Source: Ptiloglossa arizonensis (lineage: Eukaryota; Arthropoda; Insecta; Hymenoptera; Colletidae). From it: a stretch of DNA of 64,000 bases. The notes below the pieces were generated by a model. That model did no database searches, was not told where the DNA came from, and saw only the letters and a program-made list of their open reading frames with translations. Shown here piece by piece: positions 14,636 to 29,611 of the stretch. Each line of letters starts with the position of its first letter. Position 1 is the stretch's first letter. The position numbers and the translations under genes are program-made. The DNA is taken from positions 186,001 through 250,000 of the forward strand of contig NW_027478918.1 of NCBI RefSeq assembly GCF_051014685.1, given 5' to 3'.

Positions 14636-15561
14636 TACGTTATACGTTATACGTTATACGTTATACGTCGTACGTTATACGTTATACGTTATACGTTATA
14701 CGTTATACGTAATACGTTATACGTTATACGTTATACGTTATACGTTATACGTTATACGTTATACCTTATACGTTATACGTTATACGTTATACGTTATACG
14801 TTATACGTTTTGCGTTATAGGATATACGTTATACGTTATACGTTATACGTTATACGTTGTACGTTATACGTTATACGTTATACGTTATACGTTATACGTT
14901 ATACGTTATACGTTATACGTTATACGTTATACGTTATACGTTATACGTTATACGTTGTACGTTACACGTTATACGTTATACGTTATACGTTATACGTTAT
15001 GCGTTATAGGATATAAGTTATACGTTATACGTTATACGTTGTACGTTATACGTTATACGTTGTACGTTATACGTTATACGTTATACGTTATACGTTATAC
15101 GTTATACGTTATACGTTATACGTTACACGTTATACGTTATACGTTATACGTTATACGTTATACGTTATACGTTATACGTTATACGTTATACGTTATACGT
15201 TATACGTTATACGTTATACGTTATATGTTATACGTTATACGTTATACGTTATACGTTATACGTTATACGTTATACGTTATACGTTATACGTTATACGTTA
15301 TACGTTATACGTTATACGTTATACGTTATACGTTGTACGTTATACGTTATACGTTATACGTTATACGTTATACGTTATACGTTATACGTTATACGTTATA
15401 CGTTATACGTTATACGTTATACGTTATACGTTATACGTTATACGTTATACGTTATACGTTATACGTTATACGTTATACGTTATACATTATACGTTATACG
15501 CTATACGTTATACGTTATACGTTATACGTTAAACGTTGTACGTTATACGTTATACGTCATA

Positions 15562-15569
15562 CGACTATG
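15562..15569 (+). other. Register slip: 8-bp unit CGACTATG, copy 1
   Basis: One-base insertion in a T3A/A7G context, moving the register from 1 to 2 modulo 7. It recurs in the 512-bp duplicate, so it was inherited by block copying. Confidence 0.9.
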
Positions 15570-16073
15570 CGTTATAGGATATACGTTATACGTTATACGT
15601 TGTACGTTATACGTTATACGTTGTACGTTATACGTTATACGTTATACGTTATACGTTGTACGTTACACGTTATACGTTATACGTTATACGTTATACGTTA
15701 TGCGTTATAGGATATAAGTTATACGTTATACGTTATATGTTATACGTTATACGTTATACGTTATACGTTATACGTTATACGTTATACGTTATACGTTATA
15801 CGTTATACGTTATACGTTATACGTTATACGTTATACGTTATACGTTGTACGTTATACGTTATACGTTATACGTTATACGTTATACGTTATACGTTATACG
15901 TTATACGTTATACGTTATACGTTATACGTTATACGTTATACGTTATACGTTATACGTTATACGTTATACGTTATACGTTATACGTTATACGTTATACATT
16001 ATACGTTATACGCTATACGTTATACGTTATACGTTATACGTTAAACGTTGTACGTTATACGTTATACGTCATA

Positions 16074-16081
16074 CGACTATG
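16074..16081 (+). other. Register slip: 8-bp unit CGACTATG, copy 2
   Basis: Identical to the unit at 15562 and in the same flanking phrase; moves the register from 2 to 3 modulo 7. Confidence 0.9.
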
Positions 16082-16305
16082 CGTTATAGGATATACGTTA
16101 TACGTTATACGTTGTACGTTATACGTTATACGTTGTACGTTATACGTTATACGTTATACGTTATACGTTATACGTTATACGTTATACGTTATACGTTATA
16201 CGTTATACGTTATACGTTATACGTTATACGTTATACGTTATACGTTATACGTTATACGTTATACGTTATACGTTATACGTTATACGTTATACGTTATACG
16301 TTATA

Positions 16306-16340
16306 CGTAATATGTAATACGTCATACGTTTTACGTTAAT
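16306..16340 (+). repeat. Marker cassette, type 1
   Basis: Closes region B; three consensus units and a T3C unit follow. Confidence 0.95.
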
Positions 16341-17425
16341 CGTTATACGTTATACGTTATACGCTATACGTTATACGTTATACGTTATACGTTATACGTT
16401 ATACGTTATACGTTATACGTTATACGACATACGTTATACGTTATACGTTAAACGTTGTACGTTATACGTTATACGTCATCCGTTATACGTTATACGTTAT
16501 ACGTTATACGTTCTACGTTATACGTTATACGTTAAACGTTGTACGTTATACGTTATACGTTATACGTTATACGTTATACGTTATACGTTATACGTTATAC
16601 GTTATACTGTATACGTTATACGTTATACGTTATACGTTATACGTTATACGTTATACGTTATACGTTATACGTTATACGTTATACGTTATATGTTATACGT
16701 TATACGTTATACGTTATACGTTATACGTTATACGTTATACGTTATACGTTATACGTTATACGTTACACGTTATACGTTATACGTTATACTGTATACGTTA
16801 TACGTTATACGTTATACGTTATACGTTATACGTTATACGTTATACGCTATACTGTATACGTTATACTTTATACGTTATACGTTATACGTTATACGTTATA
16901 CGTTATACGTTATACGTTATACGTTATACGTTATACGTTATACGTTATACGTTATACGTTAGACGCTATACGTTATACGTTATACGTTATACATTATACG
17001 TTATACGTTATACGTTATACGTTATACGTTATACGTTATACGTTATACGTTATACGTTATACGTTATACGACATACGTTATACGTTATACGTTATACGTT
17101 ATACGTTATACGTTATACGATATACGTTATACGTTATACGTTATACGTTATACTATATACGACATACGTTATACGTTATACGTTATGCGTTATACGTTAT
17201 ACGTTATACGTTATACGTTATACGTTATATGTTATACGTTATACGTTATACGTTATGCGTTATAGGATATACGTTATACGTTATACGTTATACGTTATAC
17301 GTTATACGTTATACGTTATACGACATACGTTATACGTTATACGTTATACGTTATACGTTATACGTTATACGTTATACGTTATACGTTATACGTTATACGT
17401 TATACGTTATACGTTATACGTCACA

Positions 17426-17460
17426 CGTAATATGTAATACGTCATACGTTTTACGTTAAT
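17426..17460 (+). repeat. Marker cassette, type 1
   Basis: In region C, preceded by a T4C+T6C unit; the third following unit carries T6C. Confidence 0.95.
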
Positions 17461-18020
17461 CGTTATACGTTATACGTTACACGCTATACGTTATACGTTA
17501 AACGTTATACGATATACGTTATGCGTTATAGGATATACGTTATACGTTATACGCTATACGTTATACGTTATACGTTATACGCTATACGTTATACGTTATA
17601 CGTTATACGTTACACGTTATACGCTACACGTTATACGTTATACGTTATAATGTATACGTTATGCGTTATACGCTATACGTTATGCGTTATAGGATATACG
17701 TTATGCGTTATAGGATATACGTTATACTTTATACGTTGTACGTTATACGTTATACGTTATGCGTTATACGTCATGCGTTATACGTCTTACGTTATACGTT
17801 ATACGTTATACGTAATACGTTATACGTTATACGTTATACGTTGTACGTTATACGTTATACGTTGTACGTTATACGTTCTACGTTATACGTTATACGTTAA
17901 ACGTTGTACGTTATACGTTATACGTCATACGTTATAGGTTATACGTTATAGGTTATACGTTCTACGTTATACGTTATACGTTATACGTTATACGTTATAC
18001 GTTATACGTTATACGTTATT

Positions 18021-18055
18021 CGTAATACGTAATACGTCATACGTTTTACGTTAAT
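18021..18055 (+). repeat. Marker cassette, type 1 with CpG retained
   Basis: The second heptamer is T4A only, keeping C1 where every other cassette has T. It is either the ancestral state before a CpG transition or a back change. Confidence 0.95.
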
Positions 18056-18293
18056 CGTTATACGTTATACGTTATACGCTATACGTTATACGTTATACGT
18101 TATACGTTATACGTTATACGTTATACGTTATACGTTATACGTTATACGTTATACGTTATACGTTATACGTTATACGTTATACGTTATACGTTATACGTTA
18201 TACGTTATACGTTATACGTTATACGTTATAAGTTATACGTTATACGTTATACGTTATACGTTATACGTTATACGTTAGACGCTATACTTTATA

Positions 18294-18489
18294 CGTTATA
18301 CGTTATACGTTATACGTTATACGTTATACGTTATACGTTATACGTTATACGTTATACGTTATACGTTATACGTTATACGTTATACGTTATACGTTATACG
18401 TTATACGTTATACGTTATACGTTATACGTTATACGTTATACGTTATACGTTATACGTTATACGTTATACGTTATACGTTATACGTTATA
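18294..18489 (+). repeat. Pure consensus run, 28 units
   Basis: Twenty-eight perfect units between a G2T unit and an A7G unit. With the mostly pure stretch from 18084 it forms a low-variant zone at the start of region D. Confidence 0.9.
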
Positions 18490-18815
18490 CGTTATGCGTT
18501 ATAGGATATACGTTATACGTTATACGTTGTACGTTATACGTTATACGCTATGCGTTATACGTAATGCGATACACGTTATACGTTATACGTTATACGATAT
18601 ACGCTATACATTATACGTTATACGTTATACGTTATACGTTATACGTTATACGTTATACGTTATACGTTATACGTTATACGTTATACGTTATACGTTATAC
18701 GTTATACGTTATACGTTATACGTTATACGTTATACGTTATACGTTATACGTTATACGTTATACGTTATACGTTATACGTTATACGTTATACATTATACGT
18801 TATACGTTATACGTT

Positions 18816-20560
18816 ATGCGTTATAGGATATACGTTATACGTTATACGTTGTACGTTATACGTTATACGTTATACGTTAAACGTTGTACGTTATACGTTA
18901 TACGTCATACGTTATACGTTATACGTTATACGTTATACGTTCTACGTTATACGTTATACGTTAAACGTTGTACGTTATACGTTATACGTTATACGTTATG
19001 CGTTATACGTTATACGTTATACGTTATACGTTATACGTTATACGTTATACGTTATACGTTATACGTTATACGTTATACGTTATACGTTATGCGTTATAGT
19101 ATATACGTTATACGTTATACGTTGTACGTTATACGTTATACGTTGTACGTTATACGTTCTACGTTTTACGTTATACGTTAAACGTTGTACGTTATACGTT
19201 ATACATCATACGTTATACGTTATACGTTATACGTTATACGTTCTACGTTATACGTTCTACGTTATACGTTATACGTTATACGTTATACGTTATACGTTAT
19301 ACGTTATACGTTATACGATAGACGTTATACGTTATACGTTATACGTTATACGTTATACGTTATACGTTATACGTTATACGTTATACGTTATACGTTATAC
19401 GTTATACGTTATACGTTATACGTTATACGTTATACGTTATGCGTTATAGGATATACGTTATACGTTATACGTTGTACGTTATACGTTATACGTTATACGT
19501 TAAACGTTGTACGTTATACGTTATACGTCATACGTTATACGTTATACGTTATACGTTATACGTTCTACGTTATACGTTATACGTTAAACGTTGTACGTTA
19601 TACGTTATACGTTATACGTTATGCGTTATACGTTATACGTTATACGTTATACGTTATACGTTATACGTTATACGTTATACGTTATACGTTATACGTTATA
19701 CGTTATACGTTATACGTTATGCGTTATAGTATATACGTTATACGTTATACGTTGTACGTTATACGTTATACGTTGTACGTTATACGTTCTACGTTATACG
19801 TTATACGTTAAACGTTGTACGTTATACGTTATACATCATACGTTATACGTTATACGTTATACGTTATACGTTCTACGTTATACGTTATACGTTATACGTT
19901 ATACGTTATACGTTATACGTTATACGTTATACGTTATACGTTATACGTTATACGATATACGTTATACGTTATACGTTGTACGTTATACGTTATACGTTAT
20001 ACGTTATACGTTATACGTTATACGTTATACGTTATACGTTATGCGTTATACGTTGTACGTTATACGTTATACGTTATACGTTATACGTTATACGTTATAC
20101 GTTATACGTTATACGTTATACGTTATACGTTATACGTTATGCGTTATAGTATATACGTTATACGTTATACGTTGTACGTTATACGTTATACGTTGTACGT
20201 TATACGTTCTACGTTATACGTTATACGTTAAACGTTGTACGTTATACGTTATACATCATACGTTATACGTTATACGTTATACGTTATACGTTCTACGTTA
20301 TACGTTATACGTTATACGTTATACGTTATACGTTATACGTTATACGTTATACGTTATACGTTATACGTTATACGATATACGTTATACGTTATACGTTGTA
20401 CGTTATACGTTATACGTTATACGTTATACGTTATACGTTATACGTTATACGTTATTCGTTATACGGTATACGTTAAACGTTATACGTTATACGTTATACG
20501 TTATGCGTTATAGGATATACGTTATACGTTATACGTTGTACGTTATACGTTATACGTTAT
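18816..20560 (+). repeat. Local tandem of 623-630 bp then 420 bp
   Basis: The A7G-consensus-C1G+G2T+T3A phrase sits at 19091, 19721 (plus 630) and 20141 (plus 420). The phrase A7G, C1G+T3A, A5G, T6A/A5G, T4C, A5C at 18816 recurs at 19439 (plus 623). All spacings are whole numbers of heptamers. Confidence 0.75.
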
Positions 20561-21856
20561 ATGTTATACGTTATACGTTATACGTTATACGTTATACGTT
20601 ATACGTTATGCGTTATAGGGTATACGTTATACGTTATACGTTGTACGTTAGACGTTATACGTTATGCGTTATACGCTATACGTTATACGTTATACGTTAT
20701 ACGTTATACTTTATATGTTATACGTTATACGTTATACGTTATGCGTTATAGGATATACGTTATACGTTATACGTTGTACGTTATACGTTATACGTTATAC
20801 GTTATACGTTATACGTTATACGTTATAGGTTATACGTTATACGTTATACGTTATACGTTATACGTTATACGTTATACGTTATACGTTATACGTTATACGT
20901 TATACGTTGTACGTTATACGTTATACGTTATACGTTATACGTTATACGTTATACGCTATACGTTATACGTTATACGTTATACGTTATACGTTATGCGTTA
21001 TAGGATATACGTTATACGTTATACGTTGTACGTTATACGTTATACGTTATATGTTATACGTTATACGTTATACGTTATACGTTATACGTTATGCGTTATA
21101 GGGTATACGTTATACGTTATACGTTGTACGTTAGACGTTATACGTTATGCGTTATACGCTATACGTTATACGTTATACGTTATACGTTATACTTTATATG
21201 TTATACGTTATACGTTATACGTTATGCGTTATAGGATATACGTTATACGTTATACGTTGTACGTTATACGTTATACGTTATACTTTATACGTTATACGTT
21301 ATACGTTATACGTTATACGTTATACGTTAAACGTTGTACGTTATACGTTATACGTTATGCGTTATACGTTATACGTTATACGTCATACGTTATACGTTAT
21401 ACGTTATACGTTATACGTTATACGTTATACGTTATACGTTATACGTAATACGTTATACGTTCTACGTTATACGTTATACGTTAAACGTTGTACGTTATAC
21501 GTTATACGTTATACGTTACACGTTATACGTTATACGTTATACGTTATACGTTATGCGTTATAGGATATACGTTATACGTTATACGTTGTACGTTATACGT
21601 TATACGTTGTACGTTATACGTTCTACGTTATACATTATGCGTTAAACGTTGTACGTTATACGTTATACGTCATACGTTATACGTTATACGTTATACGTTA
21701 TACGTTCTACGTTATACGTTATACGTTAAACGTTGTACGTTATACGTTATACGTTATACGTTATACGTTATACGTTATACGTTATGCGTTATACGTTATA
21801 CGTTATACGTTATACGTTATACGTTATACGCTATACGTTATACGTTATACGTTATA

Positions 21857-21891
21857 CGTAATATGTAATGCGTCATACGTTTTACGTTAAT
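21857..21891 (+). repeat. Marker cassette, type 2
   Basis: As type 1 but the second heptamer also has A7G, and the unit after the cassette is A5G. Founder pattern for the seven type 2 copies. Confidence 0.95.
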
Positions 21892-23347
21892 CGTTGTACG
21901 TTATACGTTATACGCTATACGTTATACGTTATACGTTATACGTTATACGTTATACGTTATACGTTATACGCTATACGTTATACGTTATGCGACATACGTT
22001 ATACGTTATACGTTATACGTTATACGTTATACGTTATGCGTTATAGGATATACGTTATACGTTATACGTTGTACGTTATACGTTATACGTTGTACGTTAT
22101 ACGTTCTACGTTATACATTATACGTTATACGTTATACGTTATACGTTATGCGTCATAGGATATACGTTATACGTTATACGTTATACGTTATACGTTGTAC
22201 GTTATACGTTATACGTTATACGTTATACGTTATACGTTATACGTTATACGTTATACGTTATACGTTATACGTTATACGTTATACGTTATACGTTATACGT
22301 TATACGTTATACGTTATACATTATACGTTATACGTTATACGTTATACGTTATACGTTATACGTTATACGTTATACGACATACGTTATATGTTATACGTTA
22401 TACGTTATACGTTATACGTCATACGTTATACGTTATACGTTATACGTTATACGTTATACGTTATGCGTTATAGGATATACGTTATACGTTATACGTTGTA
22501 CGTTGTACGTTATACGTTATACGTTGTACGTTATACGTTCTACGTTATACATTATACGTTAAACGTTGTACGTTATACGTTATACGTCATACGTTATACG
22601 TTATACGTTATACGTTATACGTCCTACGTTATACTTTATACGTTAAACGTTGTACGTTATACGTTATACGTTATACGTTATACGTTATACGTTATACGTT
22701 ATACGTTATACGTTATACGTTATACGTTATACGTTATACTTTATGCGTTATAGTATATACGTTATACGTTATACGTTGTACGTTATATGTTATACGTTAA
22801 ACGTTGTACGTTATACGTTATACATCATACGTTATACGTTATACGTTATACGTTATACGTTCTACGTTATACGTTATACGTTATACGTTATACGTTATAC
22901 GTTATACGTTATACGTTATACGTTATACGTTATACGTTATACGTTATACGATATACGTTATACGTTATACGTTGTACGTTATACGTTATACATTATACGT
23001 TATACGTTATACGTTATACGTTATACGTTATACGTTATACGTTATACGTTATACGTTATACGTTATACGCTATACGTTATACGTTATACGTTATACGTTA
23101 TACGTTATACGTTATACGTTATACGTTATACGTTATACGTTATACGTTATACTTTATGCGTTATAGTATATACGTTATACGTTATACGTTGTACGTTATA
23201 CGTTATACGTTATACGTTAAACGTTGTACGTTATACGTTATACGTTATACGTTATACGTTATACGTTATACGTTATGCGTTATACATTACACGTTATACG
23301 TTATACGTTATACGTTATACGTTATACGTTATACGTTATACGTTATA

Positions 23348-23382
23348 CGTAATATGTAATACGTCATACGTTTTACGTTAAT
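23348..23382 (+). repeat. Marker cassette, type 1
   Basis: Followed 77 bp from its start by A7G, consensus, C1G+T3A; the same spacing recurs after five later cassettes. Confidence 0.95.
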
Positions 23383-25405
23383 CGTTATACGTTATACGTT
23401 ATACGCTATACGTTATACGTTATACGTTATGCGTTATAGGATATACGTTATACGTTATACGTTGTACGTTATACGTTATACGTTGTACGTTATACGTTGT
23501 ACGTTATACGTTATACGTTGTACGTTATACGTTATATGTTATACGTTATACGTTAGACGTTGTACGTTATACGTTATACGTTATACGTTATACGTTATAC
23601 GTTATATGTTATACGTTATACGTTATACGACATACGTTATACGTTATACGTTAGACGTTATACGTTATACGCTATACGTTATACGTTATACGTTATACGT
23701 TATACGTTACACGTTATACGTTATACGTTATACGTTATACGTTATACGTTATACGTTATACGTTATACGTTATACGTTATACGTTATACGTTATACGTTA
23801 TACGTTATACGTTATACGTTATACGTTATACGTTATACGTTATACGTTATACGTTATACGTTATGCGTTATAGGATATACGTTATACGTTATACGTTGCA
23901 CGTTATACGTTATACGTTTTGCGTTATACGTCATGCGATATACGTTATAAGTTATACGTTATACGTTATACGTTATACATTATACGTTATACGTTATACG
24001 TTATACGTTATACGTTATACGTTATACGTTATACGTTATACGTTATACGTTATACGTTATACGTTATACGTTATACGTTATACGTTATACGTTATACGTT
24101 ATACGTTATACGTTATACATTATACGTTATACGTTATACGTTATACGTTATACGTTATACGTTATATGTTATACGTTATACGTTATACGACATACGTTAT
24201 ACGTTATACGTTAGACGTTATACGTTATACGTTATAAGTTATACGTTATACGTTATACGTTATACGTTATGCGTTATAGGATATACGTTATACGTTATAC
24301 GTTGTACGTTATACGTTATACGTTGTACGTTATACGTTCTACGTTATACGTTATACGTTAAACATTGTACGTTATACGTTACACGTCATACGTTATACGT
24401 TATACGTTATACGTTATACGTTCTACGTTATACGTTATACGTTATACGTTATACATCATACGTTATACGTTATACGTTATACGTTATACGTTCTACGTTA
24501 TACGTTATACGTTATACGTTATACGTTATACGTTATACGTTATACGTTATACGTTATACGTTATACGTTATACGATATACGTTATACGTTATACGTTGTA
24601 CGTTATACGTTATACGTTATACGTTAGACGTTATACGTTATACGTTATACGTTATACGTTATACGTTATACGTTATACGTTATACGTTATACGTTATACG
24701 TTATACGTTATACGTTATACGTTATACGTTATACGTTATACGTTATACGTTATACTTTATGCGTTATAGTATATACGTTATACGTTATACGTTGTACGTT
24801 ATACGTTATACGTTGTACGTTATACGTTATACGTTATACGTTATACGTTAGACGTTGTACGTTATACGTTATATGTTATACGTTATACGTTATACGTTAT
24901 ACGTTATACGTTATGCGTTATAGGATATACGTTATACGTTATACGTTGTACGTTATACGTTATACGTTATATGTTATACGTCATGCGATATACGTTATAC
25001 GTTATTCGTTATACGGTATACGTTAAACGTTGTACGTTATACGTTATACGTTATACGTTATACGTTATACGTTGTACGGTATACGTTATACGTTATACGT
25101 TATACGCTATACGTTATACGTTATACGTTATACGTTATACGTTATACGTTATACGTTATACGTTATACGTTATACGTTACACGTTATACGTTATACGTTA
25201 TACGTTATACGTTATACGTTATACGTTATACGTTATACGTTATACGTTATACGTTATACGTTATACGTTATGCGTTATAGGATATACGTTATACGTTATA
25301 CGTTGCACGTTATACGTTATACGTTATGCGTTATACGTCATGCGATATACGTTATAAGTTATACGTTATACGTTATACGTTATACATTATACGTTATACG
25401 TTATA

Positions 25406-25418
25406 CGTTTATGTTATA
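25406..25418 (+). other. Register slip: two units in 13 bp (minus 1), copy 1
   Basis: The two units occupy 13 bases instead of 14, moving the register from 3 to 2 modulo 7. A C1T unit follows the shortened one. Confidence 0.9.
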
Positions 25419-25915
25419 CGTTATGCGTTATACGTTATACGTTATACGTTATACGTTATACGTTATACGTTATACGTTATACGTTATACGTTATACATTA
25501 TACGTTATACGTTATACGTTATACGTTATACGTTATATGTTATACGTTATACGTTATACGACATACGTTATACGTTATACGTTAGACGTTATACGTTATA
25601 CGTTATAAGTTATAAGTTATACGTTATACGTTATACGTTATACGTTATGCGTTATAGGATATACGTTATACGTTATACGTTGTACGTTATACGTTATACG
25701 TTGTACGTTATACTTTCTACGTTATACGTCATACGTTATACGTTATACGTTATACGTTATACGTTCTACGTTATACGTTATACGTTAAACGTTGTACGTT
25801 ATACGTTATACGTTATACGTTATACGTTATACGTTATACGTTATGCGTTATACGTTATACGTTATACGTTATACGTTATACGTTATACGCTATACGTTAT
25901 ACGTTATACGTTATA

Positions 25916-25950
25916 CGTAATATGTAATGCGTCATACGTTTTACGTTAAT
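25916..25950 (+). repeat. Marker cassette, type 2
   Basis: In 1.6-kb module copy 1, followed by A5G. Confidence 0.95.
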
Positions 25951-26440
25951 CGTTGTACGTTATACGTTATACGCTATACGTTATACGTTATACGTTATAC
26001 GTTATACGTTATACGTTATACGTTATACGCTATACGTTATACGTTATGCGACATACGTTATACGTTATACGTTATACATTATACGTTATACGTTATACGT
26101 TATGCGTTATAGGATATACGTTATACGTTATGCGTTATAGGATATACGTTATACGTTATACGTTGTACGTTGTACGTTATACGTTATACGTTGTACGTTA
26201 TACGTTCTACGTTATACATTATACGTTAAACGTTGTACGTTATACGTTATACGTCATACGTTATACGTTATACGTTATACGTTATACGTCCTACGTTATA
26301 CATTATACGTTAAACGTTGTACGTTATACGTTATACGTTATACGTTATACGTTATACGTTATACGTTATGCGTTATACGTTATACGTTATACGTTATGCG
26401 TTATACGTTATACGTTGTACGTTATACGTTATACGTTATA

Positions 26441-26468
26441 CGTAATATGTAATACGTCATACGTTTTA
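26441..26468 (+). repeat. Marker cassette, type 3 (lacks the fifth heptamer)
   Basis: Four cassette heptamers, then consensus and A7G instead of the T6A+A7T unit; the following phrase starts at once. Confidence 0.95.
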
Positions 26469-27700
26469 CGTTATACGTTATGCGTTATAGGATATACGTT
26501 ATACGTTATACGTTGTACGTTATACGTTATACGTTATACGTTAAACGTTGTACGTTATACGTTATACGTCTTACGCTATACGTTATACGTTATACGTTAT
26601 ACGTTCTACGTTATACGTTATACGTTAAACGTTGTACGTTATACGTTATACGTTATACGTTATGCGTTATACGTTATACGTTATACGTTATACGTTATAC
26701 GTTATACGTTATACGTTATACGTTATACGTTATACGTAATACGTTATACGTTATACGTTATACGTTATGCGTTATAGTATATACGTTATACGTTATACGT
26801 TGTACGTTATACGTTATACGTTATACGTTATACGTTATGCGTTATAGGATATACGTTATACGTTATACGTTGTACGTTATACGTTATACGTTATATGTTA
26901 TACGTTATACGTTATACGTTATACGTTATACGTTATACGTTATGCGTTATAGGGTATACGTTATACGTTATACGTTGTACGTTAGACGTTATACGTTATG
27001 CGTTATACGCTATACGTTATACGTTATACGTTATACGTTATACTTTATATGTTATACGTTATACGTTATACGTTATGCGTTATAGGATATACGTTATACG
27101 TTATACGTTGTACGTTATACGTTATACGTTATACGTTATACGTTATACGTTATACGTTATACGTTATACGTTAAACGTTGTACGTTATACGTTATACGTT
27201 ATGCGTTATACGTTATACGTTATACGTCATACGTTATACGTTATACGTTATACGTTATACGTTATACGTTATACGTTATACGTTATACGTAATACGTTAT
27301 ACGTTCTACGTTATACGTTATACGTTAAACGTTGTACGTTATACGTTATACGTTATACGTTATACGTTATACGTTATACGTTATACGTTATACGTTATGC
27401 GTTATAGGATATACGTTATACGTTATACGTTGTACGTTATACGTTATACGTTGTACGTTATACGTTCTACGTTATACATTATGCGTTAAACGTTGTACGT
27501 TATACGTTATACGTCATACGTTATACGTTATACGTTATACGTTATACGTTCTACGTTATACGTTATACGTTAAACGTTGTACGTTATACGTTATACGTTA
27601 TACGTTATACGTTATACGTTATACGTTATGCGTTATACGTTATACGTTATACGTTATACGTTATACGTTATACGCTATACGTTATACGTTATACGTTATA

Positions 27701-27735
27701 CGTAATATGTAATGCGTCATACGTTTTACGTTAAT
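27701..27735 (+). repeat. Marker cassette, type 2
   Basis: Counterpart of 21857 at 5,844 bp. Confidence 0.95.
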
Positions 27736-28610
27736 CGTTGTACGTTATACGTTATACGCTATACGTTATACGTTATACGTTATACGTTATACGTTATACG
27801 TTATACGTTATACGCTATACGTTATACGTTATGCGACATACGTTATACGTTATACGTTATACGTTATACGTTATACGTTATGCGTTATAGGATATACGTT
27901 ATACGTTATACGTTGTACGTTATACGTTATACGTTGTACGTTATACGTTCTACGTTATACATTATACGTTATACGTTATACGTTATACGTTATGCGTCAT
28001 AGGATATACGTTATACGTTATACGTTATACGTTATACGTTGTACGTTATACGTTATACGTTATACGTTATACGTTATACGTTATACGTTATACGTTATAC
28101 GTTATACGTTATACGTTATACGTTATACGTTATACGTTATACGTTATACGTTATACATTATACGTTATACGTTATACGTTATACGTTATACGTTATACGT
28201 TATACGTTATACGACATACGTTATATGTTATACGTTATACGTTATACGTTATACGTCATACGTTATACGTTATACGTTATACGTTATACGTTATACGTTA
28301 TGCGTTATAGGATATACGTTATACGTTATACGTTGTACGTTGTACGTTATACGTTATACGTTGTACGTTATACGTTCTACGTTATACATTATACGTTAAA
28401 CGTTGTACGTTATACGTTATACGTCATACGTTATACGTTATACGTTATACGTTATACGTCCTACGTTATACATTATACGTTAAACGTTGTACGTTATACG
28501 TTATACGTTATACGTTATACGTTATACGTTATACGTTATGCGTTATACGTTATACGTTATACGTTATGCGTTATACGTTATACGTTGTACGTTATACGTT
28601 ATACGTTATA

Positions 28611-28638
28611 CGTAATATGTAATACGTCATACGTTTTA
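28611..28638 (+). repeat. Marker cassette, type 3
   Basis: Same truncated junction as 26441, 2,170 bp downstream of it, so the truncation was copied. Confidence 0.95.
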
Positions 28639-29576
28639 CGTTATACGTTATGCGTTATAGGATATACGTTATACGTTATACGTTGTACGTTATACGTTAT
28701 ACGTTATACGTTAAACGTTGTACGTTATACGTTATACGTCTTACGTTATACCTTATACGTTATACGTTATACGTTCTACGTTATACGTTATACGTCAAAC
28801 GTTGTACGTTATACGTTATACGTTATACGTTATGCGTTATACGTTATACGTTATACGTTATACGTTATACGTTATACGTTATACGTTATACGTTATACGT
28901 TATACGTTATACGTTATACGTTATACGTTATACGTTATACGTTATACGTTATGCGTTATAGTATATACGTTATACGTTATACGTTGTACGTTATACGTTA
29001 TACGTTGTACGTTATACGTTCTACGTTATACGTTATACGTTAAACGTTGTACGTTATACGTTATACATCATACGTTATACGTTATACGTTATACGTTATA
29101 CGTTCTACGTTATACGTTATACGTTATACGTTATACGTTATACGTTATACGTTATACGTTATACGTTATACGTTATACGTTATACGATATACGTTATACG
29201 TTATACGTTGTACGTTATACGTTATACATTATACGTTATACGTTATACGTTATACGTTATACGTTATACGTTATACGTTATACGTTATACGTTATACGTT
29301 ATACGCTATACGTTATACGTTATACGTTATACGTTATACGTTATACGTTATACGTTATACGTTATACGTTATACGTTATACTTTATGCGTTATAGTATAT
29401 ACGTTATACGTTATACGTTGTACGTTATACGTTATACGTTATACGTTAAACGTTGTACGTTATACGTTATACGTTATACGTTATACGTTATACGTTATAC
29501 GTTATGCGTTATACATTACACGTTATACGTTATACGTTATACGTTATACGTTATACGTTATACGTTATACGTTATA

Positions 29577-29611
29577 CGTAATATGTAATACGTCATACGT
29601 TTTACGTTAAT
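29577..29611 (+). repeat. Marker cassette, type 1
   Basis: Counterpart of 23348 at 6,229 bp, with the same 77-bp spacing to A7G and C1G+T3A. Confidence 0.95.

Larger units (their letters stand above)
15485..16150 (+). repeat. 512-bp tandem duplication carrying a plus-1 slip
   Basis: The phrase G2A, T3C, T6A/A5G, T4C, an 8-bp unit, consensus, C1G+T3A, A5G, A5G occurs at about 15485-15640 and again 512 bp later. The spacing is 73 units plus one base because the duplicated unit itself carries the extra base. Confidence 0.8.
13110..16340 (+). repeat. Region B of the array: short tandem blocks
   Basis: Region A markers (G2C+T4C, T4C+A7C, the G2T+T3A pair) stop at about 13 kb. They are replaced by C1G units next to A7G, C1G+T3A and A5G, in blocks repeating every 0.36-0.5 kb. 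Four of the seven slip sites fall in or at the edge of this 3.2-kb stretch. The region is closed by the cassette at 16306. Confidence 0.65.
16341..18055 (+). repeat. Region C of the array: diverged spacer between cassettes
   Basis: Bounded by cassettes at 16306 and 18021, with another at 17426. It has rare G2T+T3G units (near 16605, 16787, 16852), G2T units and T6G/T3C pairs. Between 17461 and 18020 pure runs are short and variant units unusually dense, including two A7G-consensus-C1G+T3A phrases almost back to back at 17,676-17,720. The register is unchanged throughout. Confidence 0.65.
24848..26468 (+). repeat. 1.6-kb module with minus-1 slip, copy 1
   Basis: Begins at T6G/A5G with a C1T unit, includes T4C+A7G/T3A, A7T, T3G, T6A/A5G, the 13-base double unit at 25406, two consecutive C1A units, a type 2 cassette and a closing type 3 cassette. 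Confidence 0.75.
20560..26860 (+). repeat. Region D higher-order unit, copy 1 (about 6.3 kb)
   Basis: The variant order from about 21,334 to 26,468 recurs downstream at 5,844 bp (21.3-22.5 kb), 6,229-6,243 bp (22.8-24.3 kb) and 6,292-6,299 bp (25.0-26.5 kb). Each spacing is one base short of a multiple of 7, as expected from the single minus-1 slip at 25406. It contains cassettes at 21857, 23348, 25916 and 26441. Confidence 0.75.
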
